DNA of 64,000 nt from Microbotryomycetes sp. JL201 (taxonomy: Eukaryota; Basidiomycota; Microbotryomycetes). How positions within the stretch are numbered: position 1 is the stretch's first letter; each line of letters begins with the position of its first letter. The notes under the pieces are model-generated. The model was not told where the DNA came from. It was given only the letters and a program-made list of their open reading frames with translations, and searched no databases. Position numbers and translations under genes: made by a program. Positions 11,226-23,130 of this stretch are shown here, piece by piece. Where the stretch lies: positions 62,001-126,000 of the forward strand of contig JAQYUZ010000039.1 in the NCBI GenBank assembly GCA_033819885.1, given 5' to 3'.

Positions 11226-11676
11226 ATGGTCGGCTCTAAGCAGGCCATCCCTCCACCTCCGCCTCACGCACCGCTCGTCCAGTCAAACAACAATTCGCTG
11301 TACTATGTCAAAGCCAGTGCGTCTTTATCAAAAGCTTTAGACCGATCTGACCACTCCCAATTGCAGGTTCTGCGTGCTTGGCTGGCTCGCTGAGTGGCAC
11401 TCTCGCTCTGCCTTCATTGCACGGTTTTGCGCTGTACTTTATTTCATCTCTTATCACGTCAACACTATTTGTTCTGCTCAAAATGTCGAACAGCTCGACG
11501 AAAAGGCCCGTCTACTTTCAAAATGGTGTTCGGGACGTTGTCCTGACTGGGGTCGGTGAGAATTTGCTGGCGTTCGTCTTGTTCTGGACTTGTAAGCATC
11601 TTGAGGTTACAATGATGAATCAGGACCCACTGACCTCTAGACAGTCTTCTACTCTGTTGTACACGGTGAGCATTGA
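11226..11676 (+). CDS. EMC6: EMC6, ER membrane protein complex subunit 6
   Basis: EMC6 is a small integral subunit of the ER membrane protein complex that inserts transmembrane segments. Three exons (11226-11316, 11367-11591, 11645-11676) give 115 residues, the usual family length. The N-terminus is Pro-rich, then SLYYVKAS begins the conserved part. Two hydrophobic segments follow: LSGTLALPSLHGFALYFISS with its continuation, and ENLLAFVLFWTFFYSVVH. Between them lies a soluble loop with KRPVYFQNGVRD. The stop used here is TGA at 11674-11676. A GTGAGC donor at 11666 with an acceptor near 11735 would instead extend the tail to about 11845, into the end of the convergent gene. The shorter form fits family length better. 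Confidence 0.85.
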
Positions 11677-11768
11677 AACCCCCCGTGCGTCGAAGTATTT
11701 AGCTGACGACTGGGCAAAAGTCTACGATTGAAATGCAGGCCGGATCATTCAACACAGCGAGAGCGACC

Positions 11769-14558
11769 TCAATGAAAGCACGAGATCCCATCTTGCACCA
11801 TTCTCGCATTCAACATCTTGTAGTGGTGTCGCTGTCGCAAACTGAGAACAACGTGTTCTGGATTCGGCTGAGCGGTACACTCGAGCGCGGCCATCGTGCC
11901 GAGCGACTGCGGATTCTCGCTCAAGAAATCATACATGAGAGTTTCAATGTCAAAATCCCAGTTGCGCTGACGATGCATGATCGCGTGAGCCGCGCAAAAC
12001 GTCTTCAACTCTTGATCGAAAACAGTCTCCCGGCTTGTCTAAAATCCCGAATCAGCAATGCTCAGAAACGAGTTCAAAGACGTACCAACTTGGCGAACAG
12101 AATCAGGGCTGCGGCGCAAGCTATTATGCGCACGCCTGGCCATTCGTATATCTTGCCAAAGGCGGACGCAAGATCATTCTCGTCAACGAAGTGCACGGGG
12201 CAATTGCGGTACACGAGGTCTGGAATGTGATGGGCTTTGTCCTGATCTTTGTGCGCGTGAAGGATCGAAGAGCCCACTAGAATGAAGCAAGCGAGGACAG
12301 AAACTTGTTGAACGCTCTCAGCAGGATACCCATCAGGCCAGTCGAGTAGGCTCACCCGGCTTTTCTGACCATTCGTGTCTGTTCGCATTCTTTGGCTTGG
12401 CCAGAAGCTTTGGAGACGGACTCAGCTGTGGAAACCAAGATACCGCTCGATTGTAGCGCGCCACTCACCCACCGCACAGGCCACTCAGGCCCGATTTTTG
12501 ACCGCGGGCAGGCCCACAGTTTTCGGTAAAGCTCTTGATCGCTTCGATGGAAGAATACGCGCTCGTGTCTACTTCATGACCGTGCAGAAATTTGCTCATC
12601 GCCGGTCGCCATCGTCCATTGAAAATTAGGTAGGACTCGGAACCGCGTGCAGAAGTACCTCCCTCTACATGCATGCTGAAAAACGCCCTGTCGGTTGCGT
12701 TTGTGTGCACAAACAACTTGAAACCTAGTTCGGCAACAAAGAGCGCTCGTCGAAGGACGGCCGTTGTCGGTCGCAATTCCGTGCTGCAGCCTGAACGGAT
12801 CGTCGGCTGTTCCAAGAGCGAGGGATCCAGTAAGAGTACGAGACCTCCTCTTCGGGCGTGAATTGAGGCACTGGTCATATCAGGCCGGTGGCATACACGC
12901 GAGGCGAGACCGAGGCTGCGCCAATGGGACATTCTTGTCGATAAGAGTTGCATGATGCGTTCAAACACTCTGAGAGAGTACGTCTTCTCGTCCAACACGT
13001 ATCTCTTTTGTACGGCCGAGTCAGAGGTTCCGTTGACGACAACGTCGACGTAATCCAGAGCGAGCTTGCAAACGTGAAGAAAGGCATACATGGAAGCGTT
13101 GAACGACTGCTTGCTGAGTTTTCAGGGTGAGTGAGCGAATTCTAGCGTTTGCCAACTTCTTGCTCACTCTTTCCATATGAAATGAGTACCCGACCTGTTG
13201 CTGATCTCGTAGGACAAGAGCAAGCGGGTCACCCCTGGCGACTGGGCATAACCAAGAGCGCAAGTCACGACTGCACGTGCTGTGGACCGGTGATCCTTGA
13301 TGTCGTGGAGAATGGAGAAAATGCCCTGCCCAGCATTTGGGTCATTGCTGCGGCTGGTGAGGATCAAGTTGATGACCGAGGCCATGTCGTGGCTAGGGAA
13401 GGCTTGATCCAAAATGTCTACCTGATCAAGCTGACTTGACATGCTTGATTCCAGAGTCCGGAAGACGTTATCACAAAGAAAAATGAAGCTGTCGTACGAG
13501 GTTCATCGCCCCACAGTAGATCCGCCGCGGATCGCAACGCCAGGCTCCCGACAGGCACGGCGAATGACACTGCTCTGCTGATCATCAGGTGAGCGCTGCA
13601 CAGGAATCCTCTTACGTTCCATGTTCCATTGTAAACCTTTCTCTCGGTCACAGCTCCTTGACGAAATGAAGACGGACTGACAAAGTTTTGCTAGGCTGGG
13701 TGCTCAGGCAGTGGTACGCCAGTGACCAAGTTGCAGGTGTGTGAGCAGATCATTCAAACTCTTGCGTCTTTTTCAGCTTCCATAAATTGCTCAAACTCCA
13801 AGCTCTGCTTATCACAGCAAAGAAAGTGGTATTTCAAAATGCAGAGAGATTACTGAAAGCGCGATGCCGATTCTTGCAGGCGAGAACGGTCTACTTGGCC
13901 AGCTGGAACTATCAGTAAAAATTCGAGTGTGTCCGCTTTGAGCTCAGCGCTGACGATACGTGCTTGGGTGAGGTGGAGGAGCCATCGATCCAGACGGCGG
14001 AATCGAAGAGTAATGAACCCTGGCAGATTCCTGCCTGAGGCATTCCAGCAGGGGATTTGTTCCATTGGGTGGCGGTAAAAAGCACTTTACGACATTGACA
14101 ATCATTGCCAGAGTACAATTGCCTTCAGACAGCATCATACGGTGGGCCGAGTCGAGTGGCACATGCTGACCGTACCAATTGAACGTGGCATTGGCCATAC
14201 ATAAGAACTTGGACAAAAAACCCGCAAAGTATTCATCGCTGTGACGTGCGGTCAGCTTTACATGCCAGCATATCCGGAGCATGGCTTACTGCGTGAAAGC
14301 CACGGGCGATCTGTCTGGACCGAACTGAACGTGGAACGTCCTGAGGAACTCCGCATAGTTTGTTATGAATGCCGCTCGGAATACCTCGCCGGCGGTATGC
14401 GATCCCATGTGGGCCTGCGACAGCAATTGAACGAACGAGCGATGCCACACAGGTGAGTCGTGCGGTGAAATGGTCAAAGCCGCCGCTACGGCTTGTGGCG
14501 CGGGTCCATTGCCATGATTGAATAACCCGGTGGTGTCAATATAATTTGTAGGGTTCAT
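11769..14558 (-). CDS. Unnamed 'RYG-tail' family gene A
   Basis: This is a multi-exon minus-strand gene of a family I do not recognise. Visible exon pieces, 5' to 3', start with MNPTNYIDTTGLFNHGN at 14558. A segment with LSKFLCMANATFNWYGQ lies near 14.2 kb, then LDQAFPSHDMASVINLILTS near 13.4 kb and TTAVLRRALFVAELGFKLF near 12.7 kb. An exon with HIPDLVYRNCP and the hydrophobic IIACAAALILFAKLV follows near 12.2 kb. The last exon has FDQELKTFCAAH and ends SLRQRHHYKMLNA...ISCFH at 11769. The same order of landmarks occurs in gene B: the HIPxxVxxxCP motif, the hydrophobic segment, FDxxLxxFC, then the RQ..HY/RY tail. There is no signal peptide. Internal splice sites were not all resolved, and the 2.8-kb length is the longest in the family. 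Function is unknown. Confidence 0.7.
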
Positions 14559-14822
14559 TTTTGAGAGGAGAGCAAGGGGTTCAAGGATGAGGTATTATCA
14601 AGCACTCAAGCATTGTCAATCCCGCGAGGAGTCAACGCAAATGCGGTGCCAAACGGTTTCGAATTAAAAAAATTGACGAAAGGCTTCCAAAAGACACGAC
14701 AAATTCAATCCTTCTTAGTCAGTTGAGCTTGTAACCGTCCCAGAAGACGCCAACAAGATTGGAGCCCGGGCATTTCCGTATAGGCACGTTGGAGGCTTTC
14801 TGCGGTCGTCAGCCTGCAGCAA

Positions 14823-16344
14823 TCAGGCATACCCTTTGTACTGTGCATCATATCTCCAACGTAATTGATCGGTTGAGATTCCGTAACGCCTTCGTTGTCG
14901 CAGGGACATGGCCACATGCTGTCGTCCGGCCAATTTCTCAATAAAGTCGTCTCGGTCTTGGAAGAATGATTGAAGCTGGCGTTCCATGTCGTAAGACCAG
15001 TCGCAGCTGATCGCGGTCAAGTTGAACCGCAAACAGAATTCTTGTAGCTTTTTGTCAAATTCGTTCACGCGCCTCGTCTATTCGTGCGCGTCAGACCAGT
15101 ACATGGAGCTTGCAAACGTCCGTGAGTTACTCACAATCTTGACATACAAAAAGATGACGATGGTGGCCACGAGCTTACGTGGCGTGAGCCAATCGTAAAA
15201 TTCGTCCAAACGGCCGGCAAATGTCTGTGGCCAATCTTTCCACGCTCGAGGGCAAAGTTTGTGCACGGATTCGGGGATGTGGCCATGTTCAGCTGTCTCG
15301 TGCTCATATAGCATGCGGGTGCCGACTGAGACGAAGATAGCAAGGGCGGAAACTGCCAGGGGATGCATCAACGATGAGTCGCGCTTCAAGTCTCAAGCTC
15401 GCGCCCCGACTCACCCGGTCGATTTTGCTGGCTCGGGCGTAGCTTTGGAAGGAACTTGGAGCACGAATTGTCAGATTGATCAACGAGGGTAGATAGTGAG
15501 CAATGGGGTCGTACCGATCGCAAAGGGCTGAGCGAGCCAGAAGGATCAGCTGAGCCGGCCCAGAGATGTTTGACATTTCTATGAAAAATATGAGCCCTCC
15601 CTTGAGAGTTCCTGGCGCCTGACGGCAACAAGTCTTCCACGAGCGTTCTGAAAGGCGACGGGTTTTGCCCTAGGAATTGAAGTCGCAGATCGAAATCTTC
15701 CACGTCTTGGAAAAAGTCGCCCAAAAACATATCAATCACGAGGTGGTAAGCGAAAATAACATTCCTCAGGTCTGCCTCTGTTGGAAGGTTATGTCCATCG
15801 TGAAAAGAAATAGTTGGGAAGGTGAGGAAAACCGGATTGACGGCAAAATGCGTCAGACTTCTCAGCGTCAGACGCACAATGCCAACATGTGTGCGAGCGT
15901 GGCGTCCCATCTGCTCGATACGCGTCTTGGCAAAGGTCACAAGTATCATGATTACCTCAGGATCCAGTTGCTGTTGTTGGGCCAGGTGGAGCCAGTGATC
16001 AATGTTGAGGTGAGGTACATGATGATGGCTCAAGTCCGAGGCTTGATACGTTTCGACTGCGACTTGCGCCCAGGTGGCAAGATAATCATAAAAATTGGGA
16101 ATTCTGTGTATCGGCGTTATGATTCTGTTTCTTCGCATCAGCACAGCCAAAGTTCGTCAACTCACTGAGAAACGTGCTCGTGATCCGACAGTCCCACTTC
16201 ATAAGCTAGTCGGAGGAATGTTTCCTGATCTTTTTTTCGTTTGAAAGCCGCAAGTAGCGTCTTGCGTTCCCACCCTTCATGAGTTACCGCCGCCCTGAGT
16301 AAATCCGAGAAATCTTGCGCCGCAGTGCGAGCTTGTCCCGACAT
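14823..16344 (-). CDS. Unnamed 'RYG-tail' family gene B
   Basis: Same-strand neighbour of gene A, 264 bases upstream of it, coding for roughly 440 residues. Exon 1 starts MSGQARTAAQDFSDLLRAAV at 16344 and ends at a GTGAGT donor near 16170. The second exon continues IPNFYDYLATWAQVAVETYQ and contains LPTEADLRNVIFAYHLVIDM. Later exons carry ALAIFVSVGTRMLYEHE, HIPESVHKLCP and the hydrophobic KLVATIVIFLYVKI. The last carries FDKKLQEFC and CDWSYDMERQLQSFF, ending SLRQRRRYGISTD...YKGYA at 14823. The conserved landmarks match genes A and D in order. I see no enzyme motif. The hydrophobic stretch (~14 residues) could be a membrane anchor or a buried helix. One proposed internal intron near 15.4 kb is unusually short, so that junction is uncertain. 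Confidence 0.72.
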
Positions 16345-16607
16345 GCAGTCAAGGTGAAAACGTGCCTGAACAGGAGAGAGCCAGCATCGTTCAGTTCAAA
16401 GGGGCTGTTTCATCATCTCCGCGGGACGGCGCGTTCGCTCCTGAGGAGGTCTCTGCTGGTTGTACCGCCTCACTAATCCGCACATTCATTTGCCCAACAC
16501 ATTCCTCACTTCAACGAATAATGTTGACCAAGCTGAGCTAAGACACAAAGGTTCGCGTGATTGCAACGAAGACAGCTCTCTGGAATTGTGGCAGTGCCAC
16601 CTTTACG

Positions 16608-18375
16608 TCAATGCCTCTTGGCTTCCAAACCCGCAACGCCGTATCGATCAAGCTGTCTTTGAGTGAGCAGTCCATCCAAAGCTTGAGAATGGCCCAACGC
16701 GTGTCTGACGGTCTGAGGTTGCAGGATCGCTTGTGCATATTTGAAAGGATCTGAGGTCAAACGAATGATTTTCGGAATAAGTGATTCGACTTGGTTCCAG
16801 TCGTATGTCGGTTTGAAGATTCCGAGACGATCACATTCTGCTGTCAGGAGATTGGTAAAGTCTGATTCGAGTCCGAACTTGTGAAATAAAGCGGGTCAGG
16901 GTGCTTGAAACACCGAGAAAACGACAAAATACGCACAGCATCCACAGCTAGAATCACAATGAGTGCTGTAAGACTCTTTCGAGTGGCCGTTTCGTCCTCA
17001 AACTTTTGAAAGGAAAGGTATGGATGTCCGCTCGGATACCTCGGTCCTCTTAACTCACGTTCAGGCTCGCCTGCATACTCTTTCACGAGACTAGCCGCTT
17101 GTGCGAGCAAGTGCTGATGCTGATGCGCGAGTCCGGACAATGCAATTTCAGCTTGGCGCCGAAGGAGAACTTGAGCTCCTATCCAAACGAGCTTTGATAC
17201 GGTAGCATCTGTGAGTGAATGAGCTCAGCCGCCGCCGTGAGCCCGTAGAAGTTGTTGCTCACGTGGATCGGCATCTCGATTCTCTGCGCTGAGCTCTGAT
17301 AAAAAGTAAAACTGCCCAAGAAGATAAAGTCAGCGCAGAAATACCAGTCAAGGACTCGGCAACTTGCAGTACGCAGACAATCGGATTTGACGTATGTTTT
17401 ATTCGCTCGCGAGCAAGCCCATCTGAGTTCCCAAGCCAACTGATCAATCTGTTTCAGTACCGAGAGACGCGAGACACTCTGGCGATGTTCTGGCCACGAC
17501 TTTAGCAGCTCGAATGCGGAGCGAAGCATGTTTCCTATATTTTGAGGAAGTTGCAAGGGGCTCCAATGCCGTTCTCTCGTCGGATCGAGTTGGAAAAAAC
17601 GGCTTTGAGCGTCGCCAAGGTGCGCTTGGATCACTGTTTGATTGATCAATACGGCACGAAGAACAGCAACGCACGTTGGCACGAAATTCGTGCTAAGTAA
17701 TAGTCCGTAGAGTTCGTCTCCGGTCTTTTCTGACTCTGCAAGGTCGATTTTGCACAGGGCGTCCAAAGCTTGAAAAGCGAGCATGCCACGAGGAGGCAGG
17801 GCGTTGTGGGGAAAAATGCCGACCGTGCGTGCATGAGGAACTGTCTCACTTTCAAGCACCGGTGGCAGGCTGTGTCCGGCCCTGGAAAGAATGAGCAGAG
17901 CCCCGTTGCACCGTGAGAAGGCGCCGACAACGTCAATGACCGTCCTGACCGAAAACGCGCGGCGCGCAATGCTCGTGGAAATGGATTGGCAGAGCTGATG
18001 GCCTGTCAGGGCGCCTTGGTGCAAGGCGAGCGAAAAATCACGGCGAAGAAGTGGTCGAACGATTCGTTGAAGTGGCTTACAGATCTGGTGCCGAAGAAAA
18101 GGTCACGAGAAGAACAGACTTTGATTTGCGAAAGAAAAGGCCCACTGCAGTCGGAACTCGCCCACGTTGCCATCCTCGAGGAGTGTGATATGGAACGAGT
18201 TGAGAAATTCGATGTGTAGCGGCGAGTGCTGTACAAAAGCAGCGCCGAAAACGTCATATGCTGCCCAGCCGACGACGTTGACTGCGTACAAAACTCCGGC
18301 GAAAGCATGATACTGCGCTAGCGAGGCGTGCTGGATCGCTTGCGACATGCTCGTGTAGCCGCCATGATCTGCCAT
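16608..18375 (-). CDS. Unnamed 'RYG-tail' family gene C
   Basis: Third gene of the minus-strand array, ending 263 bases before gene B starts. The start chosen is MADHGGYTSMSQAIQHASLA at 18375; in-frame ATGs at about 18393 and 18420 are alternatives. The central exon region (18.0-17.2 kb) is open for ~280 codons and includes ALPPRGMLAFQALDALCKID, corresponding to the mid-protein landmark of the other copies. Then come SGLAHQHQHLLAQAASLVKE and a hydrophobic SLTALIVILAVDAV near 16.95 kb. The last exon is LESDFTNLLTAECDRLGIFK, then YDWNQVESLIPKIIRL, ending LLTQRQLDRYGVAGLEAKRH with TGA at 16610-16608. The C-terminal motif is the clearest evidence of kinship. Function is unknown. Confidence 0.7.
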
Positions 18376-18613
18376 GGTGGGCACCGCGTACATTTTTCCG
18401 GGGCGAAGGGGGCAGAACAAGGATTATGTCAGGGGACCGTCTCTCCGCACCGAGTCTGGCTCCTGAGCTTTTGCGCTGGCAAGCACCGTTCCGCGGCCAC
18501 AACGACTCAAATGAAGCTATGTTACAAAAGCAAAGCGCGCAATGATCTCACTACCAGTAACGACAAACGATAAATTCGCCAAACCAAGCGTTTGTTTTCT
18601 CGTGAGCAAAAGC

Positions 18614-19720
18614 TCAGTTGGAACCGACGTGAGCTGAAGCGTCAGTTTTGCCCGTCGCTTGGTTCATCGAGACGTCAATGTGACCGGATGTGTCTCCTTT
18701 GGTTGCTGTTCGCTTCTTCTTGTAGTCGAGGATAGCGGCCTTGATGGCGTCTTCGGCGAGCACTGCGCGATGGAGCAACTGGTCAACATCTGGTGCACAT
18801 CACGAGTGCAGCTAGGCAGCGCACTGGAGCAATGAAGCTTGACAGGTGGCAGGCACAGTTCCTTTGCGATCTCGGTGTTTTTGATCTTGCCGGCCTCCTC
18901 CTGGTAACGAGCTTCGAGTTAGCGGGGGGGACCTTCGCGCCTATATACTCTCGCGTACCAATGACAAGCCCTTCACTCGCTCCGTCCTGCCGCACATTGA
19001 TGAATGTCAGCATTGCGCTCTCCGCCAGTTTCACACGCAAAACGCGCACATGTAGCTGGACGACGCGATGGCTGAGCCGCATCCAAACGTCTTGAACCTG
19101 ACGTCCGAGATGATGCCGTTGTCGTCGACCTTGATTTGCAACTTCATGACTGTGACGCGACAGCAGGTTAGTGAGCGAGGTGGTCAAAGGGATGAGCCCA
19201 GCTCGCTCGTCTGCCTGCCCACGTGCGGTCCGACCCTCATGCCGGCATGGTGCACAATCCAAGGAGCGGCCACAAGGGTGAACAAGCGGACGAGCTCGCC
19301 CAAAGGCTGCCATGCGAGTACTGACCATCTCCGCACGCCGGTGCGCCGACCAATCCTGAACCGACGCCAACCTCGTTCTTGGCAAACGAGCCAACCTGTT
19401 GATGTTTTTAAGTGAATGATCGAGTCAGTCTCGGCGTGGTCGCTGAGCCCAACAGCCTCTGCAAATCAATCTGCGAAGCGCTTGCGTCCTTTGTGCGACC
19501 GTTCTGTCCCCGTCGATGCTACAAGCCGTGCAGGCAGTCAACTCACATTCCTCGGTCGCTCATAGTGGTCAATAACCTGTTGAGATTCGTCAGCACTCGC
19601 TCATTGAGCCTCAGCGGCCGTGGATCGTCAACGGACCTTTTCGTGATAGTGGCGACGAGCGCTGTACGCGACGACAGGAGCACGTTGGGCCGCCTTGTGG
19701 CTCAGAGCAGACGCCAGCAT
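18614..19720 (-). CDS. ISU1: Isu1/IscU iron-sulfur cluster scaffold, mitochondrial
   Basis: Isu1 is the scaffold on which Nfs1, frataxin and ferredoxin build [2Fe-2S] clusters in the mitochondrial matrix. Seven exons (19720-19637, 19576-19547, 19395-19326, 19149-19050, 18986-18959, 18900-18825, 18762-18614) sum exactly to 179 codons. The N-terminus MLASALSHKAAQRAPVVAYS is a typical presequence. All three cluster-ligand cysteines are present: GAPACGD, FGCGSAIASSSYM and LPPVKLHCSMLAEDAIKAAI. The last also carries the LPPVK motif bound by the Hsp70 chaperone. The C-terminus has a ~30-residue hydrophilic extension after KKKR. Confidence 0.96.
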
Positions 19721-19965
19721 AGTCCTTGATGATGTTGCGGCGCGGAGTGATTGCATCTTTGTAGGTGTGGGTGCCCAAGGCGCTCTTAGACGCGCGCCGC
19801 AGCGTCCGCGACGCTGCCATGACTAAGTCGGGAGCGAGATCGATTACATCCCCCGCAAGAGGTACCCCAAGATATACGCGAGTAAGTCGCAAACATCGGA
19901 AAATTACAACAATGATGGGTCGCATAACGTGACATCATCGCCTCCTATCTTTCCCACGCCCAGGT

Positions 19966-22868
19966 TCACACTGCCAGCATGCCTCTGACCGTGGTCCAAT
20001 ACCGCCGAACGTCCTCCGCCACTTTATTCTCATCTACCTCATTCATCACTGCATCCACACTCTGCACGAGTTCGGGCAAGCCCGTAACACCCCGCTCTTT
20101 GCCACTGACCGATACCCAATATACGAAAGCCAACGATTTCACCTGAACGTCTCTTCTGACACTCGCAAACGGTCCGAAACTCTTTTCACCCTTCTTGCCT
20201 GTTGGTCTCGTAAACGAAAAAAACGGTCCGGCAGTTTTGACCAAATGTTCAACAACTTTTCGACTTGACTTGTCGTCACCATCCCTCATCAAGACGTCCT
20301 TCTTGAACAAGGTCGCCAACAACTCGAAAGCTCGACCGGTCACGTCTTGCGATCTTGTTCCAGCTTCCCAAACGAGTTTTGTCAAACTTGACAAAAACGA
20401 CCTCGTCACGTTCGAATTCAATTCGTCAAAAGCGTCAAATGCATTGACGTAGTCGACGTCGATTGACGTCACCAAAATGTTTGAAATAAAACTGAACGCG
20501 ACTCGTTTCGTTTCAGATGTCGCGCTCGAATCGAGACAGTGCTTGACAACCGTTGACCATATCTCGGAAGCACTTTGAGAGGGTGGTCTTGATTGTTGTT
20601 GTTGTAAGCGCGACGGCGACGCGTTGAGAAGCGACCACAAAGTCGGTTCGAGAGCAGTGTATGACTGTGAAGATAATGAAAGACCCATTGGATGACTTTT
20701 GCTCGTTAGCTGTCGCAAAGCACAGTATCAGCGCATCAACCGAGGCTGTCTCAGGCATAACGACCTTATTCACCTCTCCCTTGAGAGCTTGCAACACCCA
20801 TTGCTTGACGTTGTCGACCATGATCTCGATTCTCGCGCTCACGTCGTCTTGCTTTTGAGCTTTCGCCTTTGACAACGGTTTCGAATGTCTTGACTTTGTT
20901 GCTGAACCGTCAGCTGTAAAAGCCAGCAATGAAACGAGCGAAGCAAACGTCATGTTCAACTGTGTCAAGATGCCCTCCTCCTGATGAGTTGTTGTCAGAA
21001 ATATGTTTCTCAAGCAAAGGGAGAGAAAGAAGGAGAAGGCAGACTCACCTCGGCAGACCTTTCTCTCAACTCATCACCTCCAAAAGGAAAATAAGCCGCC
21101 GCGTGACTCAGCAGCCCTACCAGACTTTTCCTCGCCGCTTGACGTTCCTTGTCCTTTTTTCTACCGTTTTCGTGTTCTCCATCGATGGCGACAACGTCCG
21201 CCGAGCCAAGTTCAGACCAGTAAAGATGTTTCGAGACGTTGACAACGGCAAGAACGAGTTGCAGATCGTCTCCCACGCCAGCTGAAGTCGAAACGAACGT
21301 GTCCGCAGGTGAGAATGCAGTTGGGGCGGCGTCGAGGAAAGAAGACAACAGCGTCGGATGCAGCATTGTCAGGAGTGATGGCGGTCTTTCGGATGTCGTT
21401 TGAATCGCCGAGCGGTTAAACCTGTCTGGTAGACCGAGACTCGAAAGGGGCAAACCGCCGTCGTCGTCGTGCGAGGATAAAGCGGATGATGAAAGCTGGC
21501 AGGAGCAAGGAGCTGGTCGAGGGGAGCACTGTCCAGAATGACGAGCAGTCACAAAGTTTTGGAAGGCCCGGTCAGACGAGAATGATGAGGCGAGGTACCA
21601 AGGCACGTCGAAAGCGGACGATGTTGATGCACGAGGAGCCGAAGCGATCTCAAGAAAGTTTGCCAATGTGGACAAGACTGCTTTACGGGCCTGTGACCAT
21701 CGAAAAGGAGAAAGTATTAGAGTCGTCGAATGATGCTGTTTGTTTCTCGTCGCTACTGACCCGTGGAGACAAGTCACTACTCGATGCGGACGTATAGCTG
21801 CCTTGGGCCTGCTTGAGAGCTGCACTCCTAATTCTGAGCATCCCAAGCAAAGCTTTGATGACATTAGAACCGACGCCGCCGTCTTGATCTACGGCTGTCA
21901 CGGATTGAGACATTGCGATTCCGTTGTCTGGCAGGTCGACATGACTGGCCAGTGTCCAGCCTTGCGTCACGCGTTCTGGGATCGCATCCAACAGCAGGTC
22001 GACGACTTTGAGAGCATCCAAACGCACGCCCTCGTCGAGCGCAGACAAGGCAGAAACGGTGAAGAACAGCAACGTCTGCGACACTGACGCCAGATTCCGG
22101 GATGGGACTGTCTCTGTGACAAAGTTGAGGATAGCGAAACACGTTGATCTGACTGTCGGCGTCAAATCTTGCAGGACGTGGCTGAGACTGGCGAGCAAAG
22201 CGACCAAGTGTTGCTTGACGAGGAACGGATATTGCTGCACGAGTTGCAAAATGTCGACGAGGGCTTCCTTTTTAACGTTTGACGAATAATGACGTGTTTG
22301 AACGAGCAATTCTGGTAGCGTGTGATTGCGGCGCGAGGTCGGTCCTTGCTTTGGCTGCTCAGAGAGCGTTTGATTGGGCAAGGCAATCGCTGCAGAGGGT
22401 CATCCCCGTCAGTCGGACCACCCAGAAAAGACTAGATTTCGCGCCGCAACAGCTGCTAGCGTACACTTTGAAGCGAATGAAGTGTTTGTGGCGTTTGCTG
22501 CGAGCTGCTTGCCCTTGCCGAGTTTGAGCTTGGCTTTCTGTGTGTCGTCAGGAACGAGAAGAACACAAAGATGGTCAGCTTATGAGATGCCGTGCGGGTC
22601 GCGTGCTGTGCATGCTCCTTGCAGTCGGGCGTCCAGCCGAGTGTGTGCTCTTGCCGTCATCATGGGCCCGCTGGCTGTGCGAAGTGCACTTTCTAGAGTT
22701 GTCACATGGCACTCAAGCCATTGTTGTGCATGCTATCGCCGTGGCTGAGCCGGTTCGGCGCTCGGCGCGACGATTGCCTCAATTTATTTCCTCTGCTCGA
22801 TGTTGCAGCAGGAAGCGCACCGTAAAGTCTGCCGCACGGGCTTTCTTGTGTTTTGTCGACTTTGGCAT
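19966..22868 (-). CDS. IPI1: Ipi1/TEX10-type pre-60S ribosome factor
   Basis: Ipi1 works with Rix1 and Ipi3 in the nucleolus/nucleoplasm on ITS2 processing and on docking Mdn1 to pre-60S particles. The short first exon MPKSTKHKKARAADFT (from 22868) is joined across a ~300-nt intron to KAKLKLGKGKQLAANATNTS, the typical Ipi1 N-terminus. A third exon continues SIALPNQ, then TSRRNHTLPELLVQTRHYSS and HEAT-like helices (EALVDILQLVQQYPFLVKQH; LTPTVRSTCFAILNF). The remaining ~550 residues (21.8-19.97 kb) are helical and less conserved, ending VRRYWTTVRGMLAV at 19966. Several internal introns were seen but not all boundaries fixed. The 5' intron is unusually long for this window. It is divergent from Nup54/57 with a short shared upstream region. 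Confidence 0.87.
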
Positions 22869-23130
22869 CTTTGGCCCGAGGCTGCGTGGGCGTGCGCGGC
22901 AAAAGATCAAAAAGCTCGAAAGCCGCACAGTCGAACGCGGCGATTCTTGCGTCTCACGCGCCACAATAGCGCTTAAAGTGCACCCCATTTCTCGCATCAG
23001 CTAAAGGGACGCTACCGGCTTACAAGAGTTCCGCCGCGAGCTCTGCAGCATCCGGTGCGAGCGTCGCTCAACTGCTGCCGTCGCTCACGCTCATTCCTCG
23101 CTAGCTGGCACGCAACTGTCCCGTGTGACG

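Noticed and set aside
15677-16168. 163-codon plus-strand frame opposite family gene B
   Set aside because: The minus strand there carries clear family blocks and splice sites; the plus frame has none.
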